From JABSQH01 sp965230015 (lineage in GTDB: Bacteria > Actinomycetota > Acidimicrobiia > Acidimicrobiales > Ilumatobacteraceae): a DNA stretch of 64,000 bases. Positions 33,519-42,938 of the stretch are shown piece after piece; within the stretch, counting starts at the first letter, position 1; the number at the start of each line of letters is the position of its first letter. The position numbers were made by a program, and so were the translations under genes. Under the pieces are notes generated by a model. That model worked only from the letters and a program-made list of their open reading frames with translations, was not told the DNA's origin and ran no database searches. The stretch is from NCBI GenBank assembly GCA_965230015.1, contig CBDDKF010000017.1, positions 1 through 64,000 on the forward strand. The letters are read 5' to 3'.

Positions 33519-35194
33519 GACTGCACCCGTGCGTAGGTCGCAGCGGACACGGCATCCATGTCGGAGAGCAGGCCCGGCTGGGCTCGCTCGATGGCATCGA
33601 GTTCGGCGTTGTGGGCCAAAGCTGCGGCGTCGAGCGTGCCGGGCTCGGCCGAGCCGAGCACCCACCGCATGCCTTCGACGGCCACGCGGTTCGCGGCTTC
33701 TCGGGCGAACACTCGGCTGGCGGCCTGATACCCCCCGAGGTCGAGTCGTTCCACCGCCTTGGGCGGCAGCTTCCCGGCGCCCATCGCAACGGCTCGTCGG
33801 GCGAGCGCACCCGCAGCCTCCACATCGGCGATCAGCGAACCCAGCCGGAATAGCAGGTGCTGGTTGCGTGTCAGTCGGTGCTCGCGGGCGGTCTCCATGA
33901 TCGTCGCCAACGCCCGGTTGGCGAGGGCGACCACGTCGGCGCCCACCGCAGGGTCGGTGGTGTGCAGCGCGTCCATCGCTGCTGCGGCGTCGCGGTAGTG
34001 CTGGCCGCGGGTCTTCAGGTGTTGCTGCCAACGGTCGCGGCTGATCGTCATCTCCATGATCTCGGAGGTGCCCTCGTAGATCGTGGTGATCTTCACGTCA
34101 CGCTTGATCTTCTCGACCATGTACTCCTTGGTGTAGCCGTACCCGCCGTGGGCCTGGATCGCCGCCTCGGCGGCGGCGTTGCCGGCCTCGGTCGACACGT
34201 ACTTGGCGATCGCTCCTTCGGTGTTGAGCATCTCCTCGCCGGCGTCGAGGCGCGAGGCGGTCTCTTCGATGTATGCGCGACCAGCCTCGAGACGAACGAC
34301 GTGCGGCACGATCAGCTTGTGGGTGAAGCCCTGCTTCTCCGACAGCGGACTGCCGGCCTGGATGCGTTCGCTGGAGTACTGGATGGCGCGGTCCATCGCT
34401 GCCCAGCCGGCACCGAGCCCGAACGCGGCGACCATCAACCGGGTGTAGCCGAACACCGCCTGCGCCTGTTGCAGGCCGAGGCCCTCGGCGTCGCCGACCA
34501 ACCTGTCGACGCCGACCTCCACGTCTTGGAGCGAGAGTGCCGCGGTGTTACTCGCCCGGATGCCGTGCTTGTCCTCGGGCTTGCCGTGGTCGAAGCCAGG
34601 GACGCCCTTGTCGACCACGAACCAACTCGGTCCGTCCGGGGCCATCGCCAGGATCGTGTAAAGGTCGGCGTACCCGCCATTGCTGATCCACTGCTTGTTG
34701 CCGGTGATCTTGTAGCCGACGATGTCGTCGCCATCCATCACCCGCTCGGCCACGGTGCGCATCGAAGCCAGGTCGCTCCCCGCCTCGGGTTCGGTGGCGC
34801 CGTAGGCCATCAGTGCCCCCTCGGCCACGGGCGTCAACCACCGCTTCTGCTGTTCCTCGGTGCCGCCGAACATGATCGGGTCGGCGCCGAGGAACGTCGC
34901 CAGCACGCCGGTGGCGATGCCGACGTCGACCGCCGCCATCAACTCGCACACTCGGTAGACGTCGAACGAGCTGCCGCCCATGCCGCCGAGTTCTTCGCGG
35001 ATGAACAGCAGCGAGATGCCGAGCTGATCGCCGCACATCCCGCGCACGATCTCCTCGGGAAACTCGTCTGCTTCGTCGATATCGAGCAGCGTTTGGTCGG
35101 TGAGTTCCCCCTCGGCGAAGGCAGTGATCGCGTCGATCACCATCTCGAACGTCTCGAGATCCACGCCGGCGGTTGGGGTGGGGGAAGAGGTCAT
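33515..35194 (-). CDS. Acyl-CoA dehydrogenase, first gene of the synthase operon
   Basis: 559-residue FAD-dependent acyl-CoA dehydrogenase, which introduces a trans-2 double bond into acyl-CoA. The N-terminal helical domain has FIREELGGMGGSSFD; the beta domain has GATEPEAGSDLASM and ITGNKQWISNGG (substrate/FAD contacts); the C-terminal helical domain has AHGGYGYTKEY and the catalytic Glu in IYEGTSEIM near residue 371. About 120 extra residues at the C-terminus make it longer than a plain ~380-residue ACAD, resembling long ACAD types. ATG 35194 is preceded by GGAG at about -10. Its stop overlaps the synthase start by 4 bases, so it probably feeds or edits the synthase substrate or product; this role is inference. 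Confidence 0.93.
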
Positions 35195-35273
35195 GGCGGC
35201 TCCGTTCGGGGACTGACGGTTTTCCTCTCAGACTTGTGATGGGGGCACATGGTCACAAGGGGAAGAGGTCCCA

Positions 35274-35287
35274 CTACCCGCGGGTAG
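35274..35287. promoter_or_regulatory. Perfect 14-base palindrome upstream of the synthase operon
   Basis: CTACCCGCGGGTAG is an exact inverted repeat (7-base arms, no spacer) in the 129-base divergent gap between the acyl-CoA dehydrogenase (start 35194) and the metallophosphoesterase (start 35324). Position and symmetry suit a TetR-type repressor operator controlling the four-gene operon, the phosphoesterase, or both. No adjacent TetR gene is present, so the regulator is unassigned. Confidence 0.5.
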
Positions 35288-35323
35288 GGAGCGCTTCGCG
35301 GGCCGCTGTGGGAGGATGGAGGC

Positions 35324-36199
35324 GTGTCGACCGTGGGCGTACGTACGCCACTGCTGCTGGCGCAAGTGACCGACACGCACATCGTCTCGCCCGAGACGCG
35401 TGAACCCTTGTACGTCGACAACAACGGCCGCCTCGAAGCAGCCGTCGCAAGCCTGATGGGCGAGCGCCCGACGATGGACGCAGTGCTCGGTACGGGGGAT
35501 CTGGTCAACGACGCCTTCGCCGCCGAGTACGACACCTTGCGTCGGCTGGTCGAGCCGCTCTCGATGCCGTTCCTGCCGATCCCGGGCAACCACGACGATC
35601 GCGACCTGTTGCGGGCAACGTTCCCCGACATGCCGTGGGTCGACGCCGAACACGCCAGCTGGGTCACCACCGTGAGCGGCGGTCGGGTCGACGGCGCGCC
35701 GCGCACCATTCGCGTGGTCGGACTCGACTCGACGATCCCCGGCGAGCCGGGCGCCGAGTTCGACGCCGAGCGGGAGTCGTGGTTGCGGTCGGTGCTTGCG
35801 ATCGATCGTCAGCTACCGACGGTGTTGGCGATGCACCACCCGCCGTTCTCCACCGGAATCTCGTGGATGGATGCCGCCGGGTTCGTCGGCCTCGACCGGC
35901 TCACCGCTGTGCTCATCGAGTTTCCCGTGCTGCGGGTGATGTGTGGGCATCTTCATCGGCCGATCACCTCGTCGATCGCGGGCGTCACCGCGCAGGTGTG
36001 CTTGTCGACCGTCCAGCAGATCGACCTCGACCTGGCTCCCGAAGCCGGTGTGTCGCTGATCCTCGATCCGGTGGGCTACCAGATCCACCGTGTCGGCGGG
36101 CCGGCCGAGGCGCCCAACGTCGCTTCACACACCCGGTTCATCGAAACCGGCCAGGCCGCGTTCTCCCCCGACTGGACCGACGCCGCTCCGTCTGGATAG
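35324..36199 (+). CDS. Calcineurin-like metallophosphoesterase (cyclic-nucleotide phosphodiesterase-like)
   Basis: 291-residue dimetal phosphoesterase. All metal and active-site blocks are visible in order: QVTDTHI near the N-terminus, GTGDLVND, IPGNHDDRD, AMHHPPF and CGHLHRPI. This order and spacing match the CpdA/GpdQ class acting on cAMP or glycerophosphodiesters. Start GTG 35324 follows a GGAGG at 8 bases spacing. It is transcribed away from the megasynthase operon and shares its upstream region with it, including the CTACCCGCGGGTAG palindrome. Activity on cyclic nucleotides would fit with the CRP-like regulator 25 kb away, but this is speculative. Confidence 0.9.
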   Translation: MSTVGVRTPLLLAQVTDTHIVSPETREPLYVDNNGRLEAAVASLMGERPTMDAVLGTGDLVNDAFAAEYDTLRRLVEPLSMPFLPIPGNHDDRDLLRATFPDMPWVDAEHASWVTTVSGGRVDGAPRTIRVVGLDSTIPGEPGAEFDAERESWLRSVLAIDRQLPTVLAMHHPPFSTGISWMDAAGFVGLDRLTAVLIEFPVLRVMCGHLHRPITSSIAGVTAQVCLSTVQQIDLDLAPEAGVSLILDPVGYQIHRVGGPAEAPNVASHTRFIETGQAAFSPDWTDAAPSG

Positions 36200-36303
36200 G
36201 GGTTCCGAGCGGCCGGGCGCAGGTCGGCGTTCGCGGTCGGCTTGTGAATCGTTCGCGATCGTTCACCGCATTCGCCCTCGACGACCGAGTCGCCAGGGGT
36301 ACC

Positions 36304-37071
36304 GTGCTCTTCGTGATTCGTGCGAGGTATGTCGTTCCTGCGTTGGCCGTCGGCGCTGCCGCCGTAGTGATGTCGGCGTCGACCGTTGTGGCCGACGATC
36401 TCGTGTTGATCGAGTCGCCGGCAACCGTGCTGGAGACCGCCGTGCGCGGTGACTCAGAGCAGATTCGTCCGCTGCCGTCGCCGCAGCCGCCAACCGCTCG
36501 TTATCGCGTCACGATCGTGCAGGAGTGGGACGGTTCGACCCATCCGGGAACTCTGCCGCCCAACCCGCATACCTCGCCCGCCGTGCTCGCCGCCCACGGC
36601 CAGACCGGCGACCTGTTCGCCACCGGCACGTTTGCGTCGGCCGGCATCGAGCAGATGGCCGAGACCGGGGGAATCAGCACGCTGCGCGCCGAGCTGAACG
36701 CCAACCCGACGGTGAGCGACATCGACAACGGGCGCGGCATCGACACCGACACCACCCCGAACAACGACTCGCTCGAAGTCAACGTGAGCCAGCAGAACGC
36801 CTACCTCTCGCTGGTCACAATGCTCGCTCCCAGCCCCGACTGGTTCATCGGATTCAACGACGTGTCGGTCTTCGGCACCAACGGGTGGGAGCAGCGAATC
36901 GTGCTCGACTTGGGCAGCTACGACGCCGGAACCGACAGCGGTCCGAACTTCACATCGGGCGACATCGACACCCAGCCACGCGAGCCCATCTCCGGGCCCC
37001 GCGATCCCTCGTTCCAAGCAGCGGCCGGCCAGAACCCGTTCGGCTTCGCCGTCATCGAGCGAATCGGCTGA
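36304..37071 (+). CDS. Secreted spondin-domain protein
   Basis: 255-residue exported protein. The N-terminus (MLFVIRARYVVPALAVG onward) is a signal peptide with Ala-rich end near residue 30. The rest matches the spondin N domain: YRVTIVQEWDGSTHPG, TGTFASAGIEQMAETG, LVTMLAPSPDWFIGF and LDLGSYDAGTDSGPNF are its conserved stretches, including the calcium-binding-like Asp/Asn loops. In bacteria such proteins are extracellular and of unknown role, possibly adhesive. Two GTG starts, 36304 and 36313, are possible; 36304 has AGGGG just before it. It lies alone between the phosphoesterase and helicase genes on the same strand. Confidence 0.85.
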   Translation: MLFVIRARYVVPALAVGAAAVVMSASTVVADDLVLIESPATVLETAVRGDSEQIRPLPSPQPPTARYRVTIVQEWDGSTHPGTLPPNPHTSPAVLAAHGQTGDLFATGTFASAGIEQMAETGGISTLRAELNANPTVSDIDNGRGIDTDTTPNNDSLEVNVSQQNAYLSLVTMLAPSPDWFIGFNDVSVFGTNGWEQRIVLDLGSYDAGTDSGPNFTSGDIDTQPREPISGPRDPSFQAAAGQNPFGFAVIERIG

Positions 37072-37120
37072 CCACACCCGCTTCGCGGGTGCCACAATCG
37101 GCGAGTGCCAGGATGCCGAC

Positions 37121-40100
37121 ATGGGCGGTGATGCGCGTGCTCGTGCAGCAGCAGCCGAGTCCCTGACCGCATCCGGTCGGCTCGCCCCGCCGACGGACCT
37201 TCCGATCCACGCGCACCGCGCAGAGATCGTCGAGGTCATCCGTGATCACCAAGTGGTGGTGATCGCCGGCGAGACCGGCTCGGGCAAAAGCACCCAGCTC
37301 CCGAAACTGTGTATCGAAGCGGGGCGTGGCGTCGCCGGGATCATCGGCCACACCCAACCGCGGCGCGTCGCTGCGCGTGCGGTGGCCGAACGTGTGGCCC
37401 ACGAGGTCGGCGCCAAGCTGGGCACCACCATCGGCTACTCGGTGCGCTTCGCTGACGAGGTCGGCGACGACACGCTCGTGCGCGTGATGACCGACGGGAT
37501 CCTGCTCACCGACATCCAGCGGGATCCTCAACTGACGCGGTACGACACGATCATCGTCGACGAGGCGCACGAGCGCAGCCTGAACATCGATGTGATCATC
37601 GGATACCTCGCCCGCCTGTTGCCGGAGCGCCCCGACCTGCGGGTGATCATCACGTCGGCGACCATCGACACCGAGCGGTTCGCCCGGCACTTCACGACCG
37701 ACGACGGCCCTCCGGTCCCCGTGATCGCGGTGTCGGGCCGTTCGTATCCGGTGGAGGTGCGGTATCGGCCGCTCGTGGAGGTCGGCCCCACTGGCGATGT
37801 GGTCGCGCAGCGCGACCAGGTCGACGGGGTCTTGCACGCGCTCGAGGAGATCGAGCGCGATGGGCCGGGCGATGTACTGGTCTTCCTCTCCGGCGAACGC
37901 GAGATCCACGACACGGCCGACGCCATCCGTCGCCGCGGTGGTGGGCGTGCCGAGGTCGACGTGTTGCCGCTGTATGCCCGCTTGTCGGCGGCCGAGCAGC
38001 ATCGAATCTTCGACCGGCCGGCAAGCGCGCATCGTCGTGTGGTGCTGGCGACGAACATCGCCGAGACGTCGCTCACCGTGCCGGGGATCCGGTTCGTGAT
38101 CGACACCGGCACGGCGCGCATCTCCCGGTACTCGCGTCGACTGAAGGTGCAGCGGCTGCCGATCGAGCGGGTGTCGCAGGCATCGGCCAACCAACGCGCC
38201 GGGCGGTGCGGTCGACTCGGCCCGGGTGTGTGCCTTCGGCTCTATGCCGAGGACGACTTCGCCGAGCGCCCCGAGTTCACCGAGCCGGAGATCCTGCGCA
38301 CCTCCCTGGCCGCGGTGATCCTGCAGATGTCGTCGATCGGGATCGATGACCTCGAGGGGTTTCCTTTCCTCGAGCCGCCCGATGCGGCCTCGATCCGCGA
38401 CGGCTATCGGCTGCTCGAAGAACTCGGTGCGTTACGCGGTGAACGGCGGGGCTTGACGCGCATCGGCCGTCGGCTGGCGCGCCTCCCGATCGATCCGCGA
38501 CTCGGGCGGATGATCCTCGAAGCCGATCGCCACAACTGCGTACGCGAGGTACTGGTGATCGCCGCGGGCCTGTCGATTCAGGATCCGCGCGAGCGTCCCG
38601 AGGAGCGCCGGGAGCAGGCCGCCGAGATGCACAACCGGTTCCGCACGCCGGGTTCCGACCTGCTGTCGATGGTCGCCCTGTGGGACTACCTCCGCGGGTT
38701 GCAGCGCGAGCTGTCGGGCAATGCGTTCCGTCGGCGTTGTCGTGCCGAGTTCCTGCATTACGTGCGCGTCCGCGAGTGGATGGACCTGTTCAGCCAGTTG
38801 CGCCGTGTCGCCGGCAGCTTGGGCATTCGCCCCGGTACCGACGAGGGGCACCCCGACAGGGTGCATCGCGCGGTGCTCGCCGGACTGTTGTCGCATGTGG
38901 GGATGCGCGACGGTGAGCGGCGGGAGTTCATCGGCGCTCGACAGTCGAGGTTCGTCATCGCTCCCGGGTCGGTCCTCACTCGCCGCCCGCCCCCGTGGGT
39001 GATGGCCGCCGAGCTGGTCGAGACCAACCAGCTGTACGCACGACGCGTGGCGACGATCGATCCGTCGTGGATCGAACCCGCCGCCAAGCACCTCACCAAA
39101 CGCTCCTACGGCGAGGCTCGCTGGGACGAGCGCGGCGGCCGCTCGGTGACGACAGAACGGGTCACGCTCTACGGGCTGCCGATCGTGACGGACCGCGTGG
39201 TCGGTCTCGATCGCCTCGACCGGGATGCGGCACGGGCCTGGTTCATCAGCCGGGCGCTCGTCGCCGGTGAAGCCGATGCCGCGTGGCGCGAGCGGCAGCA
39301 GTTCCTGACACGCAATCGTCGGTACCTCGACGCCATGCAGCGGCGCGCTGACCGAGCTCGTCGCTCATCGCTCGTCGACGACGAGGCGATCTACGAGTTC
39401 TACTCCCGTCGAATCGGCGACGACGTCGTGTCGACTCGCAGCTTCGATCGCTGGTGGAAGGACCTACGTCACGACGAGCCCGATCTGCTCGATCTGTCCG
39501 ACGGAGCACTGCGCGCCGCGATGGGCAACCGCGACCCGCTGCCGACGCTCGAGGAGTTTCCCGACCTGTGGCGCCACGATGTCTCGGACACCCAGGCGAT
39601 CGAGTTGCCGCTGACGTACCGCTATGCGCCCGATGAGCCGCTCGACGGGGTGACGGTCCACATTCCGGTGTCGTCGCTCAACCAGCTCCGTCGCCCGCAC
39701 TTCGATTGGCAGGTACCGGGTCACCGGCGGGCACTCGTGGAGACGCTCGTGCGGTCGTTGCCCAAAGCGATCCGCCGCGAGCTGATCCCGCTCGGCGACA
39801 CCATCGACGATGTGTGTGCCGCGCTGGACGAGCCAGCGCGGCCCCTTGCGGAAGAGCTGGCCCGGCAACTGTCGGCGCGCGCCGGTCGGCGAATCGAGGC
39901 CGATTCGTTCGACGGGGCGGCGGTACCGGACCACCTACGGCTGCACATCGTGGTGGCCGACGACGACGGCGAGGTGCTGGCGGTCGGCGACGACCTCGAT
40001 GCGTTACGCGATCGTCTGCGCGACGAGGTGCGCCAGTCGATCGCCGCCGCCGCCCCGATCGAGGAACGGCGGGGGATCACGTCGTGGGACGTTGGTGATC

Positions 40101-40921
40101 TGCCGCGCAGCGTCGAGTCGAGCGACCGCGCCCTCGACGTGCTCGGGTACCCGACGTTGCTCGACGTTGGCGACAGTGTGGCCCTGCGCGTGGTGTCGAC
40201 GCCCGAGCTGCAGGAGCGGGCGATGCGCGGCGGGGTGCGCCGGCTCCTGTTGCTGAACGGTGCGCCCGCCCCGTTGGCCGTCGTGCGGGCGGCTTCCAAC
40301 GACGTCCGGTTGACGATCGCCCGCGGCGACCTACCGCTCGACGACGTCGCCGCTGATTGTGTGACTGCCGCAGTCGACGCAGTGATTGCCGAGCACGGGG
40401 GATTGCCGTGGACCGAGTCTGACTTCGGTGCGCTTCGCCGGCTGGTGCGCGATCGCGCCGACGTCCTGGCCGGACGTGCGCTCGTCGCCGCGGCCGCCGT
40501 CACCGCCGCGTCGGTCGAGGTGCACGAGCGTCTCGCTCGGCTGCATGCCGCATCGGTGCGCGAGTCGGTCGACGATGCCAACGCCCACCTCGGGCGTCTG
40601 GTGCGGCCGGGTTTCGTCGCGTCGTCGGGCATCGACCGGCTCGACGACGTCGAGCGCTATGTGCGGGCGATCACCTACCGGCTCGATCATCTCGCAGGCG
40701 CTGTCGAGCGTGACCGCCGACGAATGGCAACGGTGCGCGCCGTCGAGTCGCAGTTCGACGCGGTTGTCGCCCGCTCACGGGCCGGCGCGTTGTCGCCCGA
40801 GGTGGTGTCGTTGCGCTGGGAGATCGAAGAGCTGCGGGTGGCGACGTTCGCCGAACCGCTGACCGTGCGTGGTCGCACCACGAGTGTGGCTCGGCTGCAA
40901 GAGCGCATCGCTGCGCTGTAG
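37121..40921 (+). CDS. hrpA: ATP-dependent RNA helicase HrpA (DEAH box)
   Basis: 1266-residue DEAH-box helicase. Motif I is AGETGSGKSTQLPK, motif Ia GHTQPRRVAA, motif II DEAHERSLN, motif III SATIDTERF, motif V TNIAETSLTVPG and motif VI QRAGRCGR, followed by the winged-helix, helicase-associated domain and OB-fold. The last ~550 residues are the HrpA-specific C-terminal extension (DUF3418-type), including YEFYSRRIGDDVVSTRSF and WWKDL. Full length matches bacterial HrpA. Start ATG 37121 gives MGGDARAR; no better upstream start exists. In other bacteria HrpA unwinds RNA to resolve stalled ribosomes. It appears monocistronic. Confidence 0.95.
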   Translation: MGGDARARAAAAESLTASGRLAPPTDLPIHAHRAEIVEVIRDHQVVVIAGETGSGKSTQLPKLCIEAGRGVAGIIGHTQPRRVAARAVAERVAHEVGAKLGTTIGYSVRFADEVGDDTLVRVMTDGILLTDIQRDPQLTRYDTIIVDEAHERSLNIDVIIGYLARLLPERPDLRVIITSATIDTERFARHFTTDDGPPVPVIAVSGRSYPVEVRYRPLVEVGPTGDVVAQRDQVDGVLHALEEIERDGPGDVLVFLSGEREIHDTADAIRRRGGGRAEVDVLPLYARLSAAEQHRIFDRPASAHRRVVLATNIAETSLTVPGIRFVIDTGTARISRYSRRLKVQRLPIERVSQASANQRAGRCGRLGPGVCLRLYAEDDFAERPEFTEPEILRTSLAAVILQMSSIGIDDLEGFPFLEPPDAASIRDGYRLLEELGALRGERRGLTRIGRRLARLPIDPRLGRMILEADRHNCVREVLVIAAGLSIQDPRERPEERREQAAEMHNRFRTPGSDLLSMVALWDYLRGLQRELSGNAFRRRCRAEFLHYVRVREWMDLFSQLRRVAGSLGIRPGTDEGHPDRVHRAVLAGLLSHVGMRDGERREFIGARQSRFVIAPGSVLTRRPPPWVMAAELVETNQLYARRVATIDPSWIEPAAKHLTKRSYGEARWDERGGRSVTTERVTLYGLPIVTDRVVGLDRLDRDAARAWFISRALVAGEADAAWRERQQFLTRNRRYLDAMQRRADRARRSSLVDDEAIYEFYSRRIGDDVVSTRSFDRWWKDLRHDEPDLLDLSDGALRAAMGNRDPLPTLEEFPDLWRHDVSDTQAIELPLTYRYAPDEPLDGVTVHIPVSSLNQLRRPHFDWQVPGHRRALVETLVRSLPKAIRRELIPLGDTIDDVCAALDEPARPLAEELARQLSARAGRRIEADSFDGAAVPDHLRLHIVVADDDGEVLAVGDDLDALRDRLRDEVRQSIAAAAPIEERRGITSWDVGDLPRSVESSDRALDVLGYPTLLDVGDSVALRVVSTPELQERAMRGGVRRLLLLNGAPAPLAVVRAASNDVRLTIARGDLPLDDVAADCVTAAVDAVIAEHGGLPWTESDFGALRRLVRDRADVLAGRALVAAAAVTAASVEVHERLARLHAASVRESVDDANAHLGRLVRPGFVASSGIDRLDDVERYVRAITYRLDHLAGAVERDRRRMATVRAVESQFDAVVARSRAGALSPEVVSLRWEIEELRVATFAEPLTVRGRTTSVARLQERIAAL

Positions 40922-40951
40922 ACGCCGACGGCTGTGTGGGATGCTCGTCGA

Positions 40952-41362
40952 ATGCGAAGTGCCGGCATGGCCACGTCTTCGACGCTGGCTGCGATCGCGG
41001 CGCTCCATCTCGGATGGGGGTGGGGTGCATCGTTCCCGTTCCGCGACCGCGAGGAGTTGGCTGACTCGGTAGCAGGTTCAAGCGTGATGCCAAAGCGCCG
41101 GGAGTGTGTCGCAGTTGCCGGGCTACTGGCCTGTGCCGCCGGCCTGGTCGGCGACGTGTTGCCGCTCGGTCCAACGACACGACGCGTTGGTGTGCTCGGC
41201 GTCGCGCTCGTGCTGGCTGGTCGCGGCGCAGTGGGCGTCACCGGGCGCACGGGATCGATCGTTCCGTGGACCCCGTCGGCTCGATTCAACGACCTCGACA
41301 AGCGGTACTACGGGCCCATGTGCCTTCTGCTGTCGAGTGGCGCGCTGCTGTCGGTTCGCTGA
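40952..41362 (+). CDS. DUF3995-family small membrane protein
   Basis: 136-residue integral membrane protein with about four hydrophobic helices. The N-terminal helix with AALHLGWGWGASFPFRDREEL and the C-terminal FNDLDKRYYGPMCLLLSSGALL match the DUF3995 pattern (YSPLC-like motif near the end seen here as YYGPMCL). Function unknown. ATG 40952 is chosen over GTG 40934 because GGGA lies at a suitable distance. It lies 30 bases downstream of hrpA and could be co-transcribed. Confidence 0.75.
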   Translation: MRSAGMATSSTLAAIAALHLGWGWGASFPFRDREELADSVAGSSVMPKRRECVAVAGLLACAAGLVGDVLPLGPTTRRVGVLGVALVLAGRGAVGVTGRTGSIVPWTPSARFNDLDKRYYGPMCLLLSSGALLSVR

Positions 41363-41455
41363 CTTGGTCGATCACAACCGATCGGAACGGGCACATCCGC
41401 GCTGCATCCGGTCTCGATCCTCTCGGCGAGCAACAAGGGTCCGCGACCGAGCTCG

Positions 41456-42184
41456 CTAGAGCAAGCCGCTCGAGGCGGCGACGGCGGCCATCGAGCCGAG
41501 CACGATGCCGACGAGCACGAGCAGCACCACCACACGAATCCGCGTCCGTCGCGCAGCCATCGCAGCCATGACATCGGCTTGCGCGGCTTCCCATCGCGCA
41601 GCTTCGGCGTCGCCCCCGCGTTGGCGAGCATCTTCGCGCGCTTGGTCGTACCCCGATGCCATCCCCTGAGCGATGGCGACGATGGCCGCAACGTGGCCGC
41701 GCACGTCGTCGGCCTCGGTCCACGGATCGTTGCGACGATGGTCACGCGGCGGAATCAGCCGAATCATGATCGACGCGGTGCCGTTGCTCACCTCGATGTT
41801 CGGCCAGCCGTTCGGATACGTCCGCTCGATCCATCGACGCATGTCGTCGGTGAGCGCCGCGCGCACGGCCTCGGAGGGGAATCCCTGAGTGAGGAAGCGA
41901 TCATCGAACTCGGCATCGCCGGTGGTCACCTTGGGCCAGCTCGACGACGTCCGCGAACGCAGATCCAGGCGCATGGCCATCGCTCGGTGGCCGATCGGTA
42001 CGTCCACGTCGATGCCGCGCACCTCTCGGTGTTGCCCGACGTGCCCTTGGCCGCCGGCGATGCTGGGGCGGACGACTACGTCGACACCTTCGAAGCGTGC
42101 GGTCGCGCCATCTGGCGAGTACCAGTTGACGTCGTCGAACAGTTCCGCCACCACGGCGGCAACATGTTCGCGGCGGTCGCTCAT
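41456..42184 (-). CDS. Uncharacterised protein with C-terminal membrane anchor
   Basis: 242-residue protein I do not recognise. The first ~200 residues are soluble, with an opening VAELFDDVNWYSPDGATARF, a central stretch FLTQGFPSEAVRAAL and IERTYPNGWPNIEV, then a charged helix (residues ~170-215) rich in Ala, Arg and Glu that may be a coiled coil. The last ~25 residues are one hydrophobic helix preceded by RRTRIR, so the protein is probably tail-anchored with the body in the cytoplasm. ATG 42184 fits. It is divergent from the TetR gene at 42278; the dyad at 42196-42211 lies between them. It may be the TetR target. Confidence 0.7.
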   Translation of the reverse strand: MSDRREHVAAVVAELFDDVNWYSPDGATARFEGVDVVVRPSIAGGQGHVGQHREVRGIDVDVPIGHRAMAMRLDLRSRTSSSWPKVTTGDAEFDDRFLTQGFPSEAVRAALTDDMRRWIERTYPNGWPNIEVSNGTASIMIRLIPPRDHRRNDPWTEADDVRGHVAAIVAIAQGMASGYDQAREDARQRGGDAEAARWEAAQADVMAAMAARRTRIRVVVLLVLVGIVLGSMAAVAASSGLL

Positions 42185-42195
42185 CGAGGGAGTCT

Positions 42196-42211
42196 CGCAC
42201 ACCCTTGTGCG
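42196..42211. promoter_or_regulatory. Inverted repeat in divergent gap before TetR gene
   Basis: CGCACA and TGTGCG form exact arms around a CCCT spacer, 12 bases from the start of the tail-anchored protein gene and 66 from the TetR start. Short GC-rich arms make chance occurrence possible; position is what favours an operator. Confidence 0.35.
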
Positions 42212-42277
42212 TGGCTCGCGTGGTGGTCGCCCGGCTGGCTCGGAGTTCCGCAACGGTGTGTCGACGTCCATCGTTGT

Positions 42278-42934
42278 GTGCTGGATAGCGTCACGAAGGT
42301 GGCGACCGGACGAACGCAGGAGTTGCTGATCGATGCAGCGGAGTCCCTGTACGCCGAGCGCCCCTTCGGTGAGGTGACCGTTGCCGAGATCATCGACGCT
42401 GCCGGGCACCGCAATCGTTCGGCGGTGCAGTACCACTTCGGTACGCAGCGAGACTTCTTGCTCGCGCTGCTGCGGCGCCACGAGGTCACGCTGACCGCAC
42501 AACGCGCCGAGTTGCTCGCCGAACTCGACACGCAAGGCCGACACGACGCCATCGAGAGGTTGGTTCACGTCCTCGTGTTGCCGTTGAGCGAGTTCGTCAA
42601 CGGGTCGTGTGGTGAACGTGCTTACCTGCGCGTTGCCTCGCAACTGTCGCGTGACCTGTCGGTGCCACGTGAGGAGTTCTCGGCGTTGGTCGGCGAGCCG
42701 ATCATGATGTCGATGTTCAGCGCGTACATCGGCGACGCCGACGAGCCGGGCTTCTCGCAGAGGGTGCACCGGTCGTTCCAGACCACGTTCAACGTGTTGA
42801 ACCTGATGTCGGATCGAGTTGCCCGCTCGGCGTCGCCGGGCCATCGATTCGCCCTCGAGTTCGATGAGTTCGTCGAGGACTCGCTCGTCGTGACGCAGGC
42901 CTATCTCACCGCTGGTGTGACGCTCCGTCGGTGA
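42278..42934 (+). CDS. TetR-family transcriptional regulator
   Basis: 218-residue repressor. The N-terminal helix-turn-helix is typical: QELLIDAAESLYAERPF, VTVAEIIDAAG, then NRSAVQYHFGTQRDFLLALL with the conserved YHF. The ~150-residue C-terminal helical domain should bind a ligand and dimerise. The start is taken as GTG 42278 (VLDSVTKVATG); no ATG is suitably placed. It ends 4 bases before the end of the convergent F420-dependent-type oxidoreductase gene, so the two are neighbours but not co-transcribed. The divergent tail-anchored gene is the likeliest target besides itself. Confidence 0.85.
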   Translation: MLDSVTKVATGRTQELLIDAAESLYAERPFGEVTVAEIIDAAGHRNRSAVQYHFGTQRDFLLALLRRHEVTLTAQRAELLAELDTQGRHDAIERLVHVLVLPLSEFVNGSCGERAYLRVASQLSRDLSVPREEFSALVGEPIMMSMFSAYIGDADEPGFSQRVHRSFQTTFNVLNLMSDRVARSASPGHRFALEFDEFVEDSLVVTQAYLTAGVTLRR

Positions 42935-42938
42935 ACGG

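Noticed and set aside
33519..34031. In-frame upstream extension of the synthase
   Set aside because: The extra N-terminal sequence is low-complexity and lies within the acyl-CoA dehydrogenase gene; ATGA coupling at 33515-33518 marks the real start.
36304..37071. Spondin protein as a phage or toxin component
   Set aside because: No phage, integrase or toxin neighbours; a housekeeping helicase follows.
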